In this document: piece by piece, positions 1-47,850 of the stretch
Position numbering within the stretch: the first letter of the stretch is position 1
Layout of the letters: every line of letters begins with the position of its first letter
Program-made: the position numbers and the translations under genes
Notes under the pieces: model-generated
What the model saw: only the letters and a program-made list of their open reading frames with translations
The model's database searches: none
Told to the model about the DNA's origin: nothing
From: Riptortus pedestris
Lineage: Eukaryota > Arthropoda > Insecta > Hemiptera > Alydidae
NCBI GenBank assembly: GCA_019009955.1
Contig: CM032230.1
Location: 107,106,001 to 107,170,000, forward strand
Length of the DNA: 64,000 nt
Direction of reading: 5' to 3'

Positions 1-719
1 ATAACCCAAACATTAAGAGACAACCATTTTTGGTTGTCCAATACGATATGTCATCCAATTGCTTACACAGAACTAGCTGAGGTGCCAGGGATTATTTAGA
101 ACATTTTTAATGTCTGAATAAGAAGTGGGAATCTATTGATTGCAAGGCTTCTCTGTTTACAAAATTTTGTACTTCTTGTTCTATTCTGTATTAGTGCTTG
201 CATATATTATACAGTACATACAGTTCTCTTGAAACTGAAACATATCCACTTGATACATGATTTTGTATTTTAAACATTTTCTAAATCCCGACTCGTCCTC
301 GTCTGATATTGGTCATTGACGCACATAACTTTTAGTTTCATAAGCAATGTTAAATATCACTTAAGGTATCAATGAAATAAAAATTGAGTATTGTGGACAT
401 ACAATGTTCATAGATAATGTCATATTTTCTCACATAGTAAGGATCTGATAAAAAAAAAATATGTGAATAGGACAATTCATGACATATTGGTTCATTGTTG
501 ATGTAAGAAAAGAGAACTTCATCTTTTCATCAGAGTAGGTTCAACGGACATTTCCCCTGAAGGAAAATCTGCTAAAATATGACTAAAAAAATAATTACCT
601 CTTTTACCCCTTCAGAGAATGAAAATATCCTTCACACTAAATTTATTGTCAAATGTATGCTTATACTTTGTTATTTAAAAATAAATAATTAGAAATTATT
701 CAACTTGAATTTGTTTCAG
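1..719. other. Intron of the plus-strand NCKX gene
   Basis: AT-rich DNA with no recognisable exon. At 548-582 is a short palindrome-like relic (CATTTCCCCTGAAGGAAAATCTGC) resembling the outer end of the TIR element found elsewhere in the window. Confidence 0.5.
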
Positions 720-838
720 GTTCTACAGTAGCCATTTCTTGCAATAATGAACTAACGGGAACATATACACCTTGCTATCACCATGGAGAAGTTATTGGTT
801 GGGAAAAGAGGCCATCAGTTGTAGTCAAAGAAGACGAA
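720..838 (+). CDS. NCKX plus-strand gene, loop exon
   Basis: Acceptor TTTGTTTCAG ends at 719 and donor GTATGT starts at 839. The first two bases complete a codon, followed by 39 codons (STVAISCNNELTG to VVVKEDE). The exon encodes part of the large cytosolic loop between the two alpha repeats. It ends in phase 0, matching the next exon. Confidence 0.75.
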
Positions 839-3800
839 GTATGTAGTCAGATTAACTACAACCTGCAAAAGTTTAAAACAAAAATTGGTTTAGATATACA
901 TAAAATTTTGGTTGATTTTATATGCTATAAATACATTAAGCATTTAGGTCTACTATTATCATGCTTTCAGTCCCAAAGAAAATAATGTACTGTGAAAATG
1001 ATAGAGTTAATTTTAATAACAGCACATTGTTTGTGAAAAATTTGTAAAAATTTACAATATTAGTTTTGAATCAAGTCATAAACTACATGTTTTGGCTCCA
1101 GCTAAGATTGTTAAGCTTCAACCATAAATTATGAACAAAGTTTTTATCTTTTAAGATATTCATTGAGCACCAGGCTGACTGCAAATACCTTATTGTACAA
1201 GAGGTACGACTTTATTTTTATGTGCACACAATACGGAGTATAAAAAGGCACATTTATTTATCCCATGGGAGAGTAGTATAGTTTCATTGATTTATTTATT
1301 TTTGTTCAAATGAGAGGTTTAGGTTTTTGTTACTGTAAATAAAATGATGTTGTCTGTAAAACATTTGGTTTCGCTGTTACCTGTGCAACAAACAATGTGG
1401 GACCCAATATATATTTATTTATCTATTTCCCCTATATAAAGGAGAAGTAATTTAAATAATAAACCCTCACCCTTCTCCACTGAGTGGGGCATTTGTGAAC
1501 CTAATTATGGGTTAACAGTAGTAAATACCCCCTTTAATGTCACTTAAGAACATTATTATCATTATTGTTGATGATGTAACGTTCCATGATTGTTTTACAA
1601 CTTGAATATTAATAGAATTGTTAATATTTTAGTGATTTTAGCCTTCAGTAAACCCTCATCCCAACACTTGCAATTAAATCACTAAAGATCTCCACTTGAA
1701 TTTTACATAAGGTTCTTCTTTAAGGAAGAAATAAAGAATAGAACGTATGATGCCATCATCTGTGAGGTATTCCAGCTTATGAAAATTTGATTAGTTTACT
1801 TGGCTGAAACATGACAGATATTCGTCACCTTACTAACACAGATATCCTATCTGTATTTTGATATACAATCATTAAACAACAGATTTAGCAATCAAACCAC
1901 CCTATCTTAACTATTAAATAGTTTTTGACAAAATATTTTTAAGACAATAGAAGTATATTCTATACAAAGGCTTTTTCTTCTACTAGGATTTGGGCTTATA
2001 GGCAAAACAATTTGTTTTATATAGATGAATTTCTTCCAGATCAAGTCAATTGAAGTTGAAATTGAAGTCAGAGCTTGTTCGCCACCAGCACATATAATGT
2101 CTAGAATTTGGTGGCTAGCCTCTTGGCCTGTTGCAGCCATGCTATACATCACCCTACCAGATTGCAGATTAAATAGAAAACTTTACCCAGCTACCTTTCT
2201 CATATCAATTGTATGGATTGGAACAACATCTTACATAATAAGTTGGATGATGACAACAATTGGTAAGAAGCCTGATTTTTAAAAATCAAAGTCATTGGAT
2301 GAATTTCAAAATTCATGAAAATAAATTAACCCAATCATTTATCATAAACACTCACATAATACACAATATTTTTTCCCTTCAGTTCTCCCACTGTACCTCA
2401 GAGATGTCCCATACCAATAGTACTTCTAACTCATGATATACAAATTTTTATACAATGTACATCAACTAAATAACATGCAAAAGATATGTTAGAAATTTCA
2501 CGCAAGATCAATTTCATTGAGTAGTCCTAGAGTAAATATATTTTAAAATACCACTCACTTGTGGACTTATATATTACATAGATAAACAAAAAGAAACTCA
2601 TAATATTTGATAAATTTGGTAGTCTCAACCAATAATCCGCACCAACTCTCATTAGCTTAAGAATAGACCTCAATACTTAGAAAGCAACATATTTCGTTCA
2701 CTTACTTTTGCAAAAACCATTTAAAACAGTGTTGACTTTAAAGGGTCAATTCACTGGCTGCCATATTCACTGAGAGATTAACTCTATGGAATTTATTGGA
2801 TATTGTAGATGATACTGTTTGTATGAGATCATATATGAGGTGATCAGAATAATAGTGGCCTAACCCCAAAAAGTAAGATTTGTGTAAAACCAAGTTGGCT
2901 AGGCCACTATATATTTTTCAAAGACCGCCAAAACTGTTAGTTAAAAACAAACTGCTGCTTCCATCTAGTGAAAAAACTTAGAAGGTGGCTTAGGCCACTA
3001 ATATTATAATATAAGAACACATTATCCAGCAACAGATGCTATGGTAAATCAAATAAGCAAAATTTGAGGATTGGGCCACTATAATACTGAGCGCTTCATA
3101 TATGAGATACACGTTGCTGATATTAATAGTATTAGTGCTAAGAACACACAAATACACTAATACATAGTGTTACTATATGCTCAGGTTCATTATGTTGTTC
3201 ACTTTTATTTCAAAACTATTTATAACACTCGGTTTTAGACCAAATATTAAAACTACAGACATAAGTAACATTGATGTGGATTTTAGGAAATGAAAACATT
3301 GTACTTAGAAAACGCAATGCCAAATACTTCTAGTGAATGGCAAAGGATTGATAACACAAACGATTATCTGGAAAAAAACCTGTGTATAAGAGAGCGGGAA
3401 TCCACAGACATGATAATAAACAAAACAACTGGGGAGACTACACTCCCCAGACTTAGGATTGAACATACTCTTTTAACTCATTCAGAACTTATTAAAAGGA
3501 AAGGAAGGACTACTCTGTTTAGCCAGCAGGAAGCACTCACTTTAAAATACTGATGGACTGGAGAAATATATATAATACTCATTATAGAGCATACATAAAA
3601 TGTTCAAGCTACTAGAAAGATCAAGCATTGATACTCTATTCAATCACTAAAAAAGTAAATTTACATAGAATTTATCATTTTAAAATCCAAAACTTGTAAA
3701 TGTTTCCCGACAATTGACATTATCAAATACTACTCTGCCTTTTGGTCACTTTTTTTGATCTCATTAGTAATTTAATGAATTTTGAGTAAAATAGAAATTC

Positions 3801-6800
3801 TTAAAAGCTTAGAACATAGTACACTATTGTGTTATCACATTATTGTCTTATTCTTTTGACATCAATTTTTCTAGTTCAAGAAGCCTTTCATTGATATGTT
3901 TTTATTTTGGCATTTTATAATGAGTAGATAACCTTATTAGTGGAACTCCTCTAATTCAGTAAATACCTAGAAGAAAAACAATTTATTAAAGAATTAAGTG
4001 TGGCTGCTCACCAATAGTGAGTTGCTGACTACACTGCTAAATCATCAATCACACGACATTAAAAATAAAAGTAAATTTTAATGAAATAAAAGTAATAAGT
4101 TTGCGACAAAAACCAAGCCAAAATATATTTATATAATAAGAATATAAAATAAAAATATAGAGAAAAAAAGATAAACAAATGAAATAATAATAATAATAAA
4201 ATCAATAATAATTTTAAACTATATATAAATTCCAAACGAATCAAAAATAATGGATTCAATTAGGGGCAGCCAGTCTTTATCTTCAATTCCAACTTTCTTC
4301 AAAAACTGCTGTCTTTTTCAGAATTGTTCCTCTTGATCCGAACCATAGACCCTAAACCTTAAATTAACGATCACCAAACTCTGCAGAATTTTTCTTTATA
4401 GAATTCTATTGATTTTTCATAAATAGAGTTTTTTTTTTATTTTGTGCCTTTAAGAATTCGTCTACATCATTGTATTCGTACCTTATTGTAGGGTCTACGA
4501 TTAAGGCACATCTAGTTTTGGGCAAAAAAGCAATAATGTCAGTGTACCTCATGGAGCCTTCAGAGTCAACACAAGACTTCTATTTTAAAAAGCTCATCAC
4601 AAATGAGTTGTGTATACTAAGTGCACTTCCCACATGGAATTCTTTAACAGACATCCTTGGCACATTTCCAAAGAGCAAGCACGAGTCAAAATGCAGTACT
4701 ATACACAAATTATATCAACTTAAATGCTGTTTCTCTCCTATTAAAGATCTGATGTAAACATTGAATTTTGGCTATGCATACAACTTTCCAAGATATATCA
4801 GCATACTGTGAAATAGGATGAGTAAAAGAGTTTACATAAGCCTAGGAAATAAAAAAAAAGTATGTACACCTCCTAACGTTATTTATTAAATTCTAAATTA
4901 TGCTACTATAGTTTATCAGGATTGGCAAGTTACATGATATAACTTGTTTCTAGCCAGTGTGAGACCAAGAAGTTTATTTATTGAGTTCTTTCTTGAATAA
5001 GTTCATGTTGCTCAAGTGTTAATCAAACCCAAGACCCGAGGTTTTTGTAAGAGAATCATATGACTAATCTGAGGCTCATAATGGGTTTAAAATGATCAAT
5101 TTGGGTAGATTACAACAAAGATTATGGCTTTGTAACTTGTAACTTTTTATAAATTTATAATAAAAATTTTAAAAAATGTATCCAAAATTCAAAAAACAAT
5201 ATTTATTATTTTTAAATAAAAATAATTATTTTCAAAAATGTTCCATTTATTTTTCAGGTAATACATTAGGCATCAGTGATGCAGTAATGGGTTTAACATT
5301 AGTGGCAATAGGAGGTTCAATACCAGAAGCAAGTACAAGTGTGATTAATGCAAGAAGAGGTTAGTTTGAAGAGTAAATGTACTAAACTAAATAAATAAAT
5401 TAAGAATTAGACATTAGATTTAATAATAGTTATTTAATATTACTATTAAATGCAATATTTATTTAAAAACAATTATCAAAATTAATATGATGTTGTCACA
5501 AATCATTTTGTAAACAATAAAATGGATAAAACTCGCCATTGTTAAGTATCATCTAACAATACAAATTTCAATAATGTCAGCAAAATGCAGAAAATAAGTT
5601 ATATGTTAAAGGTTTTTGTTAGAATGGCTTAATTATTAATGTTAATTAATTATGTTATGTTTATGTCTCCCCAAGTGAGGTGGGGGAGAGGAGGGAATCT
5701 ATAACCCTCCCTCCAACTGAAAGTGGCATTAAACAATTGTGTATCATCAATTTCAAAACATAATGTGACCGCCACTCAGAGACAGGAGTGAATCAACATT
5801 GGCAATTTATAGAGAAAGAGCCCATATGGTTAGGCTGGACCCTCGCAAGCTAGCTAAAACCTAATAAATAAAGAGTCAAAGAGAGAAAGAAAAGTTAAAG
5901 AGTTAAAACCTACTGGAGCTGTTGAGCCTTTTTTTCAACTATAGATAAAAACATAATGTCTTTAGTCATAATATTCTGATATTTAATGAGTATTTACTAT
6001 CGGTTTATAAATAAAACCATTTATTTACACAATTTAAAAACACAACCCACACTTTCATTTTCATATTTTATTTTTATATTTGCCGTCTGTAAACATATAC
6101 ATACATATACTCACATATAGATGGAATGGACTTTTATTCATCTAGAGCAATTAAAATTAAAAGTTATATCCCAGATTAGGTCTTGCCATGCAAGCTATGG
6201 TAATAGCGTAGTTCTCTTGAAGAAAATTCACTAATATAATATTAAGAAAAAGTATTTGGATAACAAATTTTCAACATAACTCTGTGGACTTAAAATTTAT
6301 AGCCTCTGGGTCATGTTCGGGGCATTTCTTGGCTCATATTTTCTCCATTAGAAGAGGAGGGCAATCAAAAAAGAATTATGCATCTATAATTCAAAGTTTC
6401 ATTGTTCATCTTCCAAACTCAAAATTTCTGTTATTAATGGCATTTATTAAACAAGATATTTTTGGTCTACTATTTACTTGCATTTTATAAATTAAAATTT
6501 TTTTTTTTTCTAGGAATTGGGTCTATGACAATATCTAATGCTCTCGGTGGTAATACATTAGATATCCTCTTGTCTTTAGGCCTTCCATGGTTTATCAAAA
6601 CACTCCTTCCAGAAGATCTTCGAGGAGGTCCGGTCAAAATTGAATCAGCCTCTGTGGTATACAACAATGTGGCACAGTTGGCTTGTGTTGTACTCCTCTT
6701 TGTCTCTGCAGCTTTGAATAAATTCACAATGGACAGAAGATTAGGTCTGACATGTTTGACGCTTTATCTTCTTTTCATAGCTTTTATTGTATCAGTTGAG

Positions 6801-6842
6801 TTGAGAGTGATCCCATTGGCAGAAGAAACTCAAAAATGCTGA
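720..6842 (+). CDS. NCKX-type Na+/K+/Ca2+ exchanger, 3' part (4 coding exons, 5' end outside window)
   Basis: Plasma- or organelle-membrane exchanger of the SLC24 family, expected to move Na+ one way against Ca2+ plus K+. The window holds the last 256 residues in exons 720-838, 2040-2262, 5258-5359 and 6514-6842, with phases 0, 1 and 1 between them. Order: cytosolic loop, two membrane segments around a PDC turn, the alpha-2 ion-binding repeat (GLTLVAIGGSIPEAS then SNALGGNTLDILLSLGLPW), and C-terminal helices ending EETQKC. The alpha-1 repeat must lie left of base 1. In alpha-2 the acid after SIP is Glu, where vertebrate NCKX2 has the essential Asp548; the Asp matching the K+-related Asp575 is kept. 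The stop is TGA at 6840-6842. Family is sure; the subtype is not. Confidence 0.9.
839..2039. other. Intron, plus-strand NCKX gene
   Basis: AT-rich and nothing recognised. Phases of the flanking exons fit directly, so no coding exon is missing. Confidence 0.6.
2040..2262 (+). CDS. NCKX plus-strand gene, post-loop transmembrane exon
   Basis: Acceptor TTTCTTCCAG ends at 2039; donor GTAAGA starts at 2263. It encodes 74 codons plus one base: loop end (IKSIEVEIEVR), then two hydrophobic segments separated by LPDCRLNRK, the position of the conserved PD-x-R turn of NCKX proteins. It ends SWMMTTIG in phase 1. Confidence 0.85.
2263..5257. other. Intron, plus-strand NCKX gene
   Basis: Mostly unclassified AT-rich DNA apart from the LINE fragment. 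The open stretch at 4470-4757 is not recognised and is not needed to join the exons. Confidence 0.6.
3290..3553 (+). pseudogene. LINE ORF2 C-terminal fragment in intron
   Basis: An 87-codon open stretch inside the intron 2263-5257. It contains LRIEHTLLTHSELI, which resembles the RIGHTRLTH motif near the C-terminus of Jockey/I-type LINE proteins, followed by KKGRTTLFSQ-like residues where a Cys-rich knuckle would be. Part of it recurs at 55316-55370. It has no start context or splice sites. Recognised by motif memory only. Confidence 0.4.
5258..5359 (+). CDS. NCKX plus-strand gene, alpha-2 repeat exon, first half
   Basis: 102 bases, phase 1 at both sides, the same length and phases as the homologous exon of the minus-strand paralog. 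Acceptor is TTTTTCAG; the donor is the weaker GTTAGT. It encodes GNTLGISDAVMGLTLVAIGG, then SIPEASTSVINARR. The Glu of SIPE replaces the Asp usual in vertebrate NCKX. Confidence 0.9.
5360..6513. other. Intron, plus-strand NCKX gene
   Basis: At about 5665-5900 is a less AT-rich stretch (GGTGGGGGAGAGGAGGGA and following) that looks inserted, perhaps a short interspersed repeat; not classified. Confidence 0.45.
6514..6842 (+). CDS. NCKX plus-strand gene, last coding exon
   Basis: A T-rich tract and CTAG acceptor end at 6513. The exon encodes the second half of alpha-2 (IGSMTISNALGGNTLD, then LSLGLPWFIKT), two more helices, the family motif LNKFTMDRRLG and the C-terminus. The paralog has an extra phase-0 intron inside this stretch, after its LDKT. 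A possible poly(A) signal (AATAAA) lies near 7371; the true end is not visible. Confidence 0.92.
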
Positions 6843-9800
6843 TAATGAGTGTGTTGAGAATAATTGTACAAAACAGTTTATAAAACACATATTTCATAAT
6901 AACTTCTTAAACAAATAATAATAGTAACTTATTTATTAGCAATACTGCTGTGTGAATTGTTAAGAAACATTGAAATTAGTATTATTACAAGAATAAGGAA
7001 TGTACAAATATAAATAATGTAAATATGGTAACGAAACGGGATAAAAAGTATTATATTCCTCGAAAAAGTTTTAACTATTTTATTAATCATGTTCAGCACT
7101 AGTTGAAATTCAGTAGTCTCTATTAAATACTTTCTTTGACAAGCCTTGGAATATTTGAAGTAAATAGTTAGCATCAGATAGTTAAAGAAACATCACTTAT
7201 ATGACTGAGATAGAAAAATATGTTTAACTCAATGAAACATTGGACACCAATAATCATTGGAATGCACATTAACTCCTATTAGTGTAGAATTAGGAATTAT
7301 TCTTCTAACCAAAATGGGTCAGCTCATTTGAGAGTTATTCGAGGCTATACACACAAAAAATAATAATAATAGAAATAAAAAATAAGAATTTTAAGGTGTA
7401 AATATATTTTAGCTAGATAGCCATCTAAATAATACACATTGATTTAATTAACTCGGTTTAAATTCAATTTCAACTTTAATTATTATTATTTAAACCATAA
7501 TGTAGATATATAAAACAATTTTTACTTAATTCATTACAATGAAGCAAACTTCTTTCACTTTTAAAATGTTTAAATAATAAGAATTCAAAATGGATTCATT
7601 TATGTATTGGGCATGGAGTTCTTTCTTAATCCAACTAAATTACTAAACGAATCATGATGACGAATAAGATCAGTAGCTTCTGTCAGTTAAGACTCTAGGT
7701 TTTAATTTTAGACTTGAAACTTTCAATAATTGTATGATTCTGTGAAACACACAGAAGTTACCTGTCAATTAAAAGTGTATTAATAATTTTTAAGAGAGCG
7801 ACCTAATTAGTTAATAGTAAAATTATTTTTATATAAATAGTCATTTAAGGTAAATATATTAATTCACTCAAATGAAACCAGTGTGTTTGCTACCCATGTG
7901 AAGTAAGTTGGTTGTTTGTTTGCAAAGTGGTTCAAATATAGTGGACTGATTTCTCGAGAAAGCAATGTCACTTGATTATTCAATGTTAAAAAATAAAATA
8001 TAAAATCCAGTTTTACCCATGTTACAAGTAACAGTTTACTGAAAATTGAAATTGATATATTCTCTAATAAATGATTATTGTACAAGGCAATATCTACCAG
8101 AGTGCCTAGTCTTAAGTAAGTTTGCAAAAATACGAAAAGGTGTTTTTGCTCATGCACACTAGTGCAATTCAGCCATACTAAGACTACTCCTTATTAAGAT
8201 TATTAAGACGTACTTAGAAGAAAAGTACAAATGTAAATAGTTGACACAAGTTAAAGAAACCCAATTTCCTTTACACTGTAACATGATTCCTATAAACTTG
8301 TGATACGAATGATATCTATTAGATTCGACTATAATCTTAAGTATTTACTTTATTAAATCACCTAGAATAAATTAAGATATTTTGTACATTTGTATTCATA
8401 GATATTGTAAAAAAAGAAATTGTAAATAATGTGAACATAAATATGTATACATAGTAGTGTAAATTCATTTAGTAAAGCCAACTTTTGTAAATAATAATAT
8501 TTAATAAAAGTAAATATGAAGTTTTCATATTTGTTTTATCCATTTCACTAACAATTTTATAAAAAAGAATTAAGTAAAGGGTGCGTTTTCAAAATAAAAA
8601 AACTAAAAGAAAAGGCCGACACCTGAGGCATGGGTAGAGGGGCTCAGGGCCTCTGGAGTCCTGGTATTGGTAGGAAGGGGTTGGTGGACAATGCAAGCCG
8701 AGTACTCCTACAATCTTCCCTCCACAAATAGCCAAGTAACAATGCTATAGTTCTCATGTAGCCCCATTTTGATAAGTCAATAAATTTTCTGCAATCTGCC
8801 TCAACTGACAATATAATGTAGAATGATTGAGAATATAACCTAGGCCAGGACCTCTGTGGTGATCTGGTGGACTGGGGTTGTGAAGGGCACTCTAGACCGA
8901 ATGGTCCCAGAGCTCGGAGTCCCTGCTCACTCTCCCAGGAGGATGGAGGACCATTGCTCCTCCAGGCTCGGTAAATCATATATTGCAATAAAATGAAAGG
9001 CATTGTAATGAATGAGAGACGCCTGTTGAAGCCGAGAGGCCTGACATTGGGTACCCCTCCCAGGGTTGTTAGTCTCGATGTTTAAATTATACTTGGAATG
9101 AAGTTCATAAATACTATTTTTATTTACCCATTATATTAGTTCATGTCTACAACGAGCCATAATCAGATAATCCATATAATTAAATTTAATAATAGCACAT
9201 AATGTCTTAATTCAATAATCATGTCATAACATTTTGACTAGGTAATGCCAATTCATATGATGACCATGACCTATGTTGAATTCACCCTTAAAATTAATAT
9301 TTATTAAAGTAAAGCAAGCACTATAGTGAATGCTATGTCCATGTTCTTTTGGACACAGGGAGAAAAAATATGAAGATACATTGAATGATTTGTTTCATTA
9401 ACTTTTCTGAGATAAATTAAGTAAAATTAGCCACTTATAGTAACAAATTACTAATCAGTTGACCAGAAGCCTTAAGGAAGTCTGAGATATCATTGCCTCC
9501 ATGGCTGACATTTTAATTTATTTTCAGGATAGAAATTAAATATTTCAATGATGTTTCTTTTAGTGAAATAGAAGATATTTCCTCATAAAGTGAATTGGTG
9601 TAACAGCATAGCTAATGGTAATAACTCCTTTATCTAGCTGATGCATGGTTAGATAAGACACAGAATTTAATCATATTTTTATTTATTTTAATAAAAATGA
9701 TACAACAAAAACATACATCATTATGATTAAAACATACTGTTAAAGAGATGAGAACTTTTAAACGTTCTTTTGTTCTTAATTACACAATTTATACATAAAT

Positions 9801-10229
9801 GTAGTAATGCACTTAGATTATATACTTTCCAACATAAATAAATAAAATAATAACACATTAAATAAAAATACCATTAAATGGAGGCAATTTTAACAAAGGG
9901 GTAATATATACAGGGGATTATATAGTATATAATATATTAAATAATAGTTCAAAAATATATCTCTAAAATATTTCAGTTTAGATATAATAAACATAAACAT
10001 ATTTTGCCATTTACTTAAAAAGTAATCAACATTGAAGGTAGAGTTACAATATTATCAACCAAACCTGACTCAATCCTTTATTTAATGTTGTTTACTTTGA
10101 GTTCATCCTTAATATCCATTTCTCAATCAAATTCCTTATTAAGCAGTGCTATCTATTAATACAACATACAAACTTCATGCACTTAAAATTTCATATCATT
10201 GACTAGCTTAGTGGACACTTAGTCCATAT
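6843..10229. other. Intergenic region between the two convergent NCKX genes
   Basis: Holds the 3' UTRs of both genes (ends not placed) and a GC-rich insert at 8588-9085. Otherwise AT-rich without recognisable content. Confidence 0.6.
8588..9085. repeat. GC-rich unclassified insert
   Basis: A block of about 500 bases with roughly balanced base composition inside DNA that is mostly A+T. It has sharp edges (GGCCGACACCTGAGGCATGG on the left, GGGTACCCCTCCCAGGG on the right). The minus strand is open for 119 codons, but I recognise no domain. Probably a fragment of a transposable element. Confidence 0.4.
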
Positions 10230-45834
<35,605 letters not shown>

Positions 45835-46257
45835 TTCGTAGTCTGCTTATGTGGACGACTATGAGCTGAAATAAGTGGCTGAATGGTAGGGAGACGAAGA
45901 TAGACTGGTGTTTGGGCTAAGATAGTAGAAACAGGGGCCAGAGGGCAAACTAATCTCCCAACAGGCTTTACAAACATATCAATCTCCCAAGGGTAATTAG
46001 TTAATATAACAGCCTAGATGATAAAGCTCTACGCTTTTTTCATTGACCTAGGATTAGGATGGATACTGAGCCAAGACAATCAAGGAAGTATAGTCGAGGA
46101 AATCAACTCCTTGCATGTTTAGAAACAGATTATAAGATGGGGAAGACTTACATGGTATCATTTCCATGTTTTAGCAAATTTCCAATAGAATAAAGGGAAA
46201 ACAGCATTTGAGATTTTTTCGAGGCGCGATTTCCGAATCAAGTGATCATCACTCCTA

Positions 46258-46815
46258 TCTAGGAGATTATAAAGTCCGTCAAGGACTGCATAAAGTAAGC
46301 AGATTTCCCCAGAGCTGGTATAATACACTCGGATCTCATCCCAACACAATGATAAGACGGTGGTGGGGAGGGGGGGGGGTACTGAAGTACGAATAACTCG
46401 CTCAATATTTTAGTTGTACAATTCATGTATAGATCAAAAATTGTAGAGCATCAATAGTTTAGATTGGTTCTATAATATTATATGATCCCAGTCATAACGG
46501 AAATATTTTGAATTTACAAACTCCCCTACCTAAACCAGCCAATTTTAGCCAATAGCAAATATGATCTTTAGCCTTAACTTGAAACGGTTAAATATCGAGC
46601 ATTGTATATGTGCGCGCGCGCGTGTGTGTGTGTGTGTGTGGGTGTGTGTGTGTGTGTGTGTGGGTGTGTTTGTGCGCGTGTGTATGTACGTATGTGCGTG
46701 CTTTTTTATGTACCTACTGATACAATTTTGCAAGGGCCTCATTTCGTCATGTTGGTACAATCTAAATTTTTCGAAAATCGCATTATGAATAGAACCTTTA
46801 ATAGCTGAATAAACA
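46258..46815 (-). repeat. TIR element copy with (TG)n
   Basis: Starts GTCCGTCAAGGACTGCATAA and AGTAAGCAGATTTCCCC, a G-run is at 46368-46378, and it ends TTTTTCGAAAATCGC and TAATAGCTGA. Here the internal microsatellite is GT-rich (46612-46685) where other copies have TA. Confidence 0.6.
46612..46685. repeat. (GT)n/(GC)n microsatellite
   Basis: GCGCGCGCGTGTGTGTGTGT and continuing interrupted TG repeats. Open frames here encode Cys-Val repeats and are not genes. Confidence 0.9.
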
Positions 46816-47194
46816 ATGACGCCTGCGTAAAAAAAAACTGGAATGACAAGGTGATAGCAGTTCACATTCCATTCTCCTATGTAAGACGAACATGTAAAAA
46901 CGAGTTGAAATTTAAGCTGGACCTGAGGTCTGTTGAAACAGTTATTGGTACTTAAAGTGAAAACAGCAACTGTAGCATTGGGGGAGGGGTTAACTGAAGA
47001 TTCAAAACAACAAAATAGAAATAATTAAATTATTATTCCAATTAGTGAAAAATAAGGACCAAAACTACAAATTATTTTGATTAAATAAATATTTTCAATC
47101 AGGCACATTCTAAAAACAATTTACATGATTTTGCACATCTGTCCCTTACCTCTACTTCACCCGAACCAATTTCCACTAACAAATATAATCAGGG

Positions 47195-47588
47195 GCTGCT
47201 TAGACTAAGCAAATTTCCCAAGTGAGGTTTTACAATAGCGAAATTTCACGAGAGCCGAACAGTTACGGAAACGGCCGCACTAGCTCTTGACGGAAACTCA
47301 CGACTAGACCCGAAGTTAGCCGATCTCACCTCAACCGTTACAATTAATAAAAATGCAAATATCTCGGTTAATATTCAAGATAGAGAATACATGTACGTAA
47401 CAACATTTATTGTAATTTTAATTTTCAATAAGAATGATTCTATACAATGTTTCGATCCGACGTATTGTAACGGAGATATTTCGAAAATCCTCCCCTCTAA
47501 ACCCTCCTCCTTTCTTTTTACATAAAACGACTAAATGTCGAGTTTGGTAACGATTAAACAATAATTGCGACTGCTAGAGCGGTAACAG

Positions 47589-47676
<88 letters not shown>

Positions 47677-47850
47677 GCGCACGCACACGCACACGCACAC
47701 GCACGCACACACACACAGTTTTGAACGGACCTCATTTTCGTTATCTCCTAGGTAGGATCGATGGACATTTGAAGAAAAATTTCGAAAATCGTAAATTATA
47801 AGTACGACCTCAATAGCTGATTTCCTAGGAATAGCTAAAGGGACAAAGGG
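47195..47850 (-). repeat. TIR element copy with (TA)n(CA)n
   Basis: It begins GGGGCTGCTTAGACTAAGCA and AATTTCCCAAGTGAGG, and ends GATCGATGGACATTTGAAG and AATAGCTGATTTCC. The internal microsatellite is TA (47592-47638) followed by CA/CG-rich repeats to 47716. Confidence 0.6.
47592..47716. repeat. (TA)n then (CA)n microsatellite
   Basis: A compound repeat with CG interruptions. Frames across it are low-complexity only. Confidence 0.9.

Noticed and set aside
4470..4757. 95-codon plus-strand frame in the intron, considered as an extra NCKX exon
   Set aside because: The flanking exons join in phase without it, the translation has no NCKX character, and no splice sites bound it.
46545..46865. Cys/Val- and His/Thr-rich frames over the GT repeat
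   Set aside because: Low-complexity translation of a microsatellite inside a TIR element; the frames at 47531-47901 are the same case.
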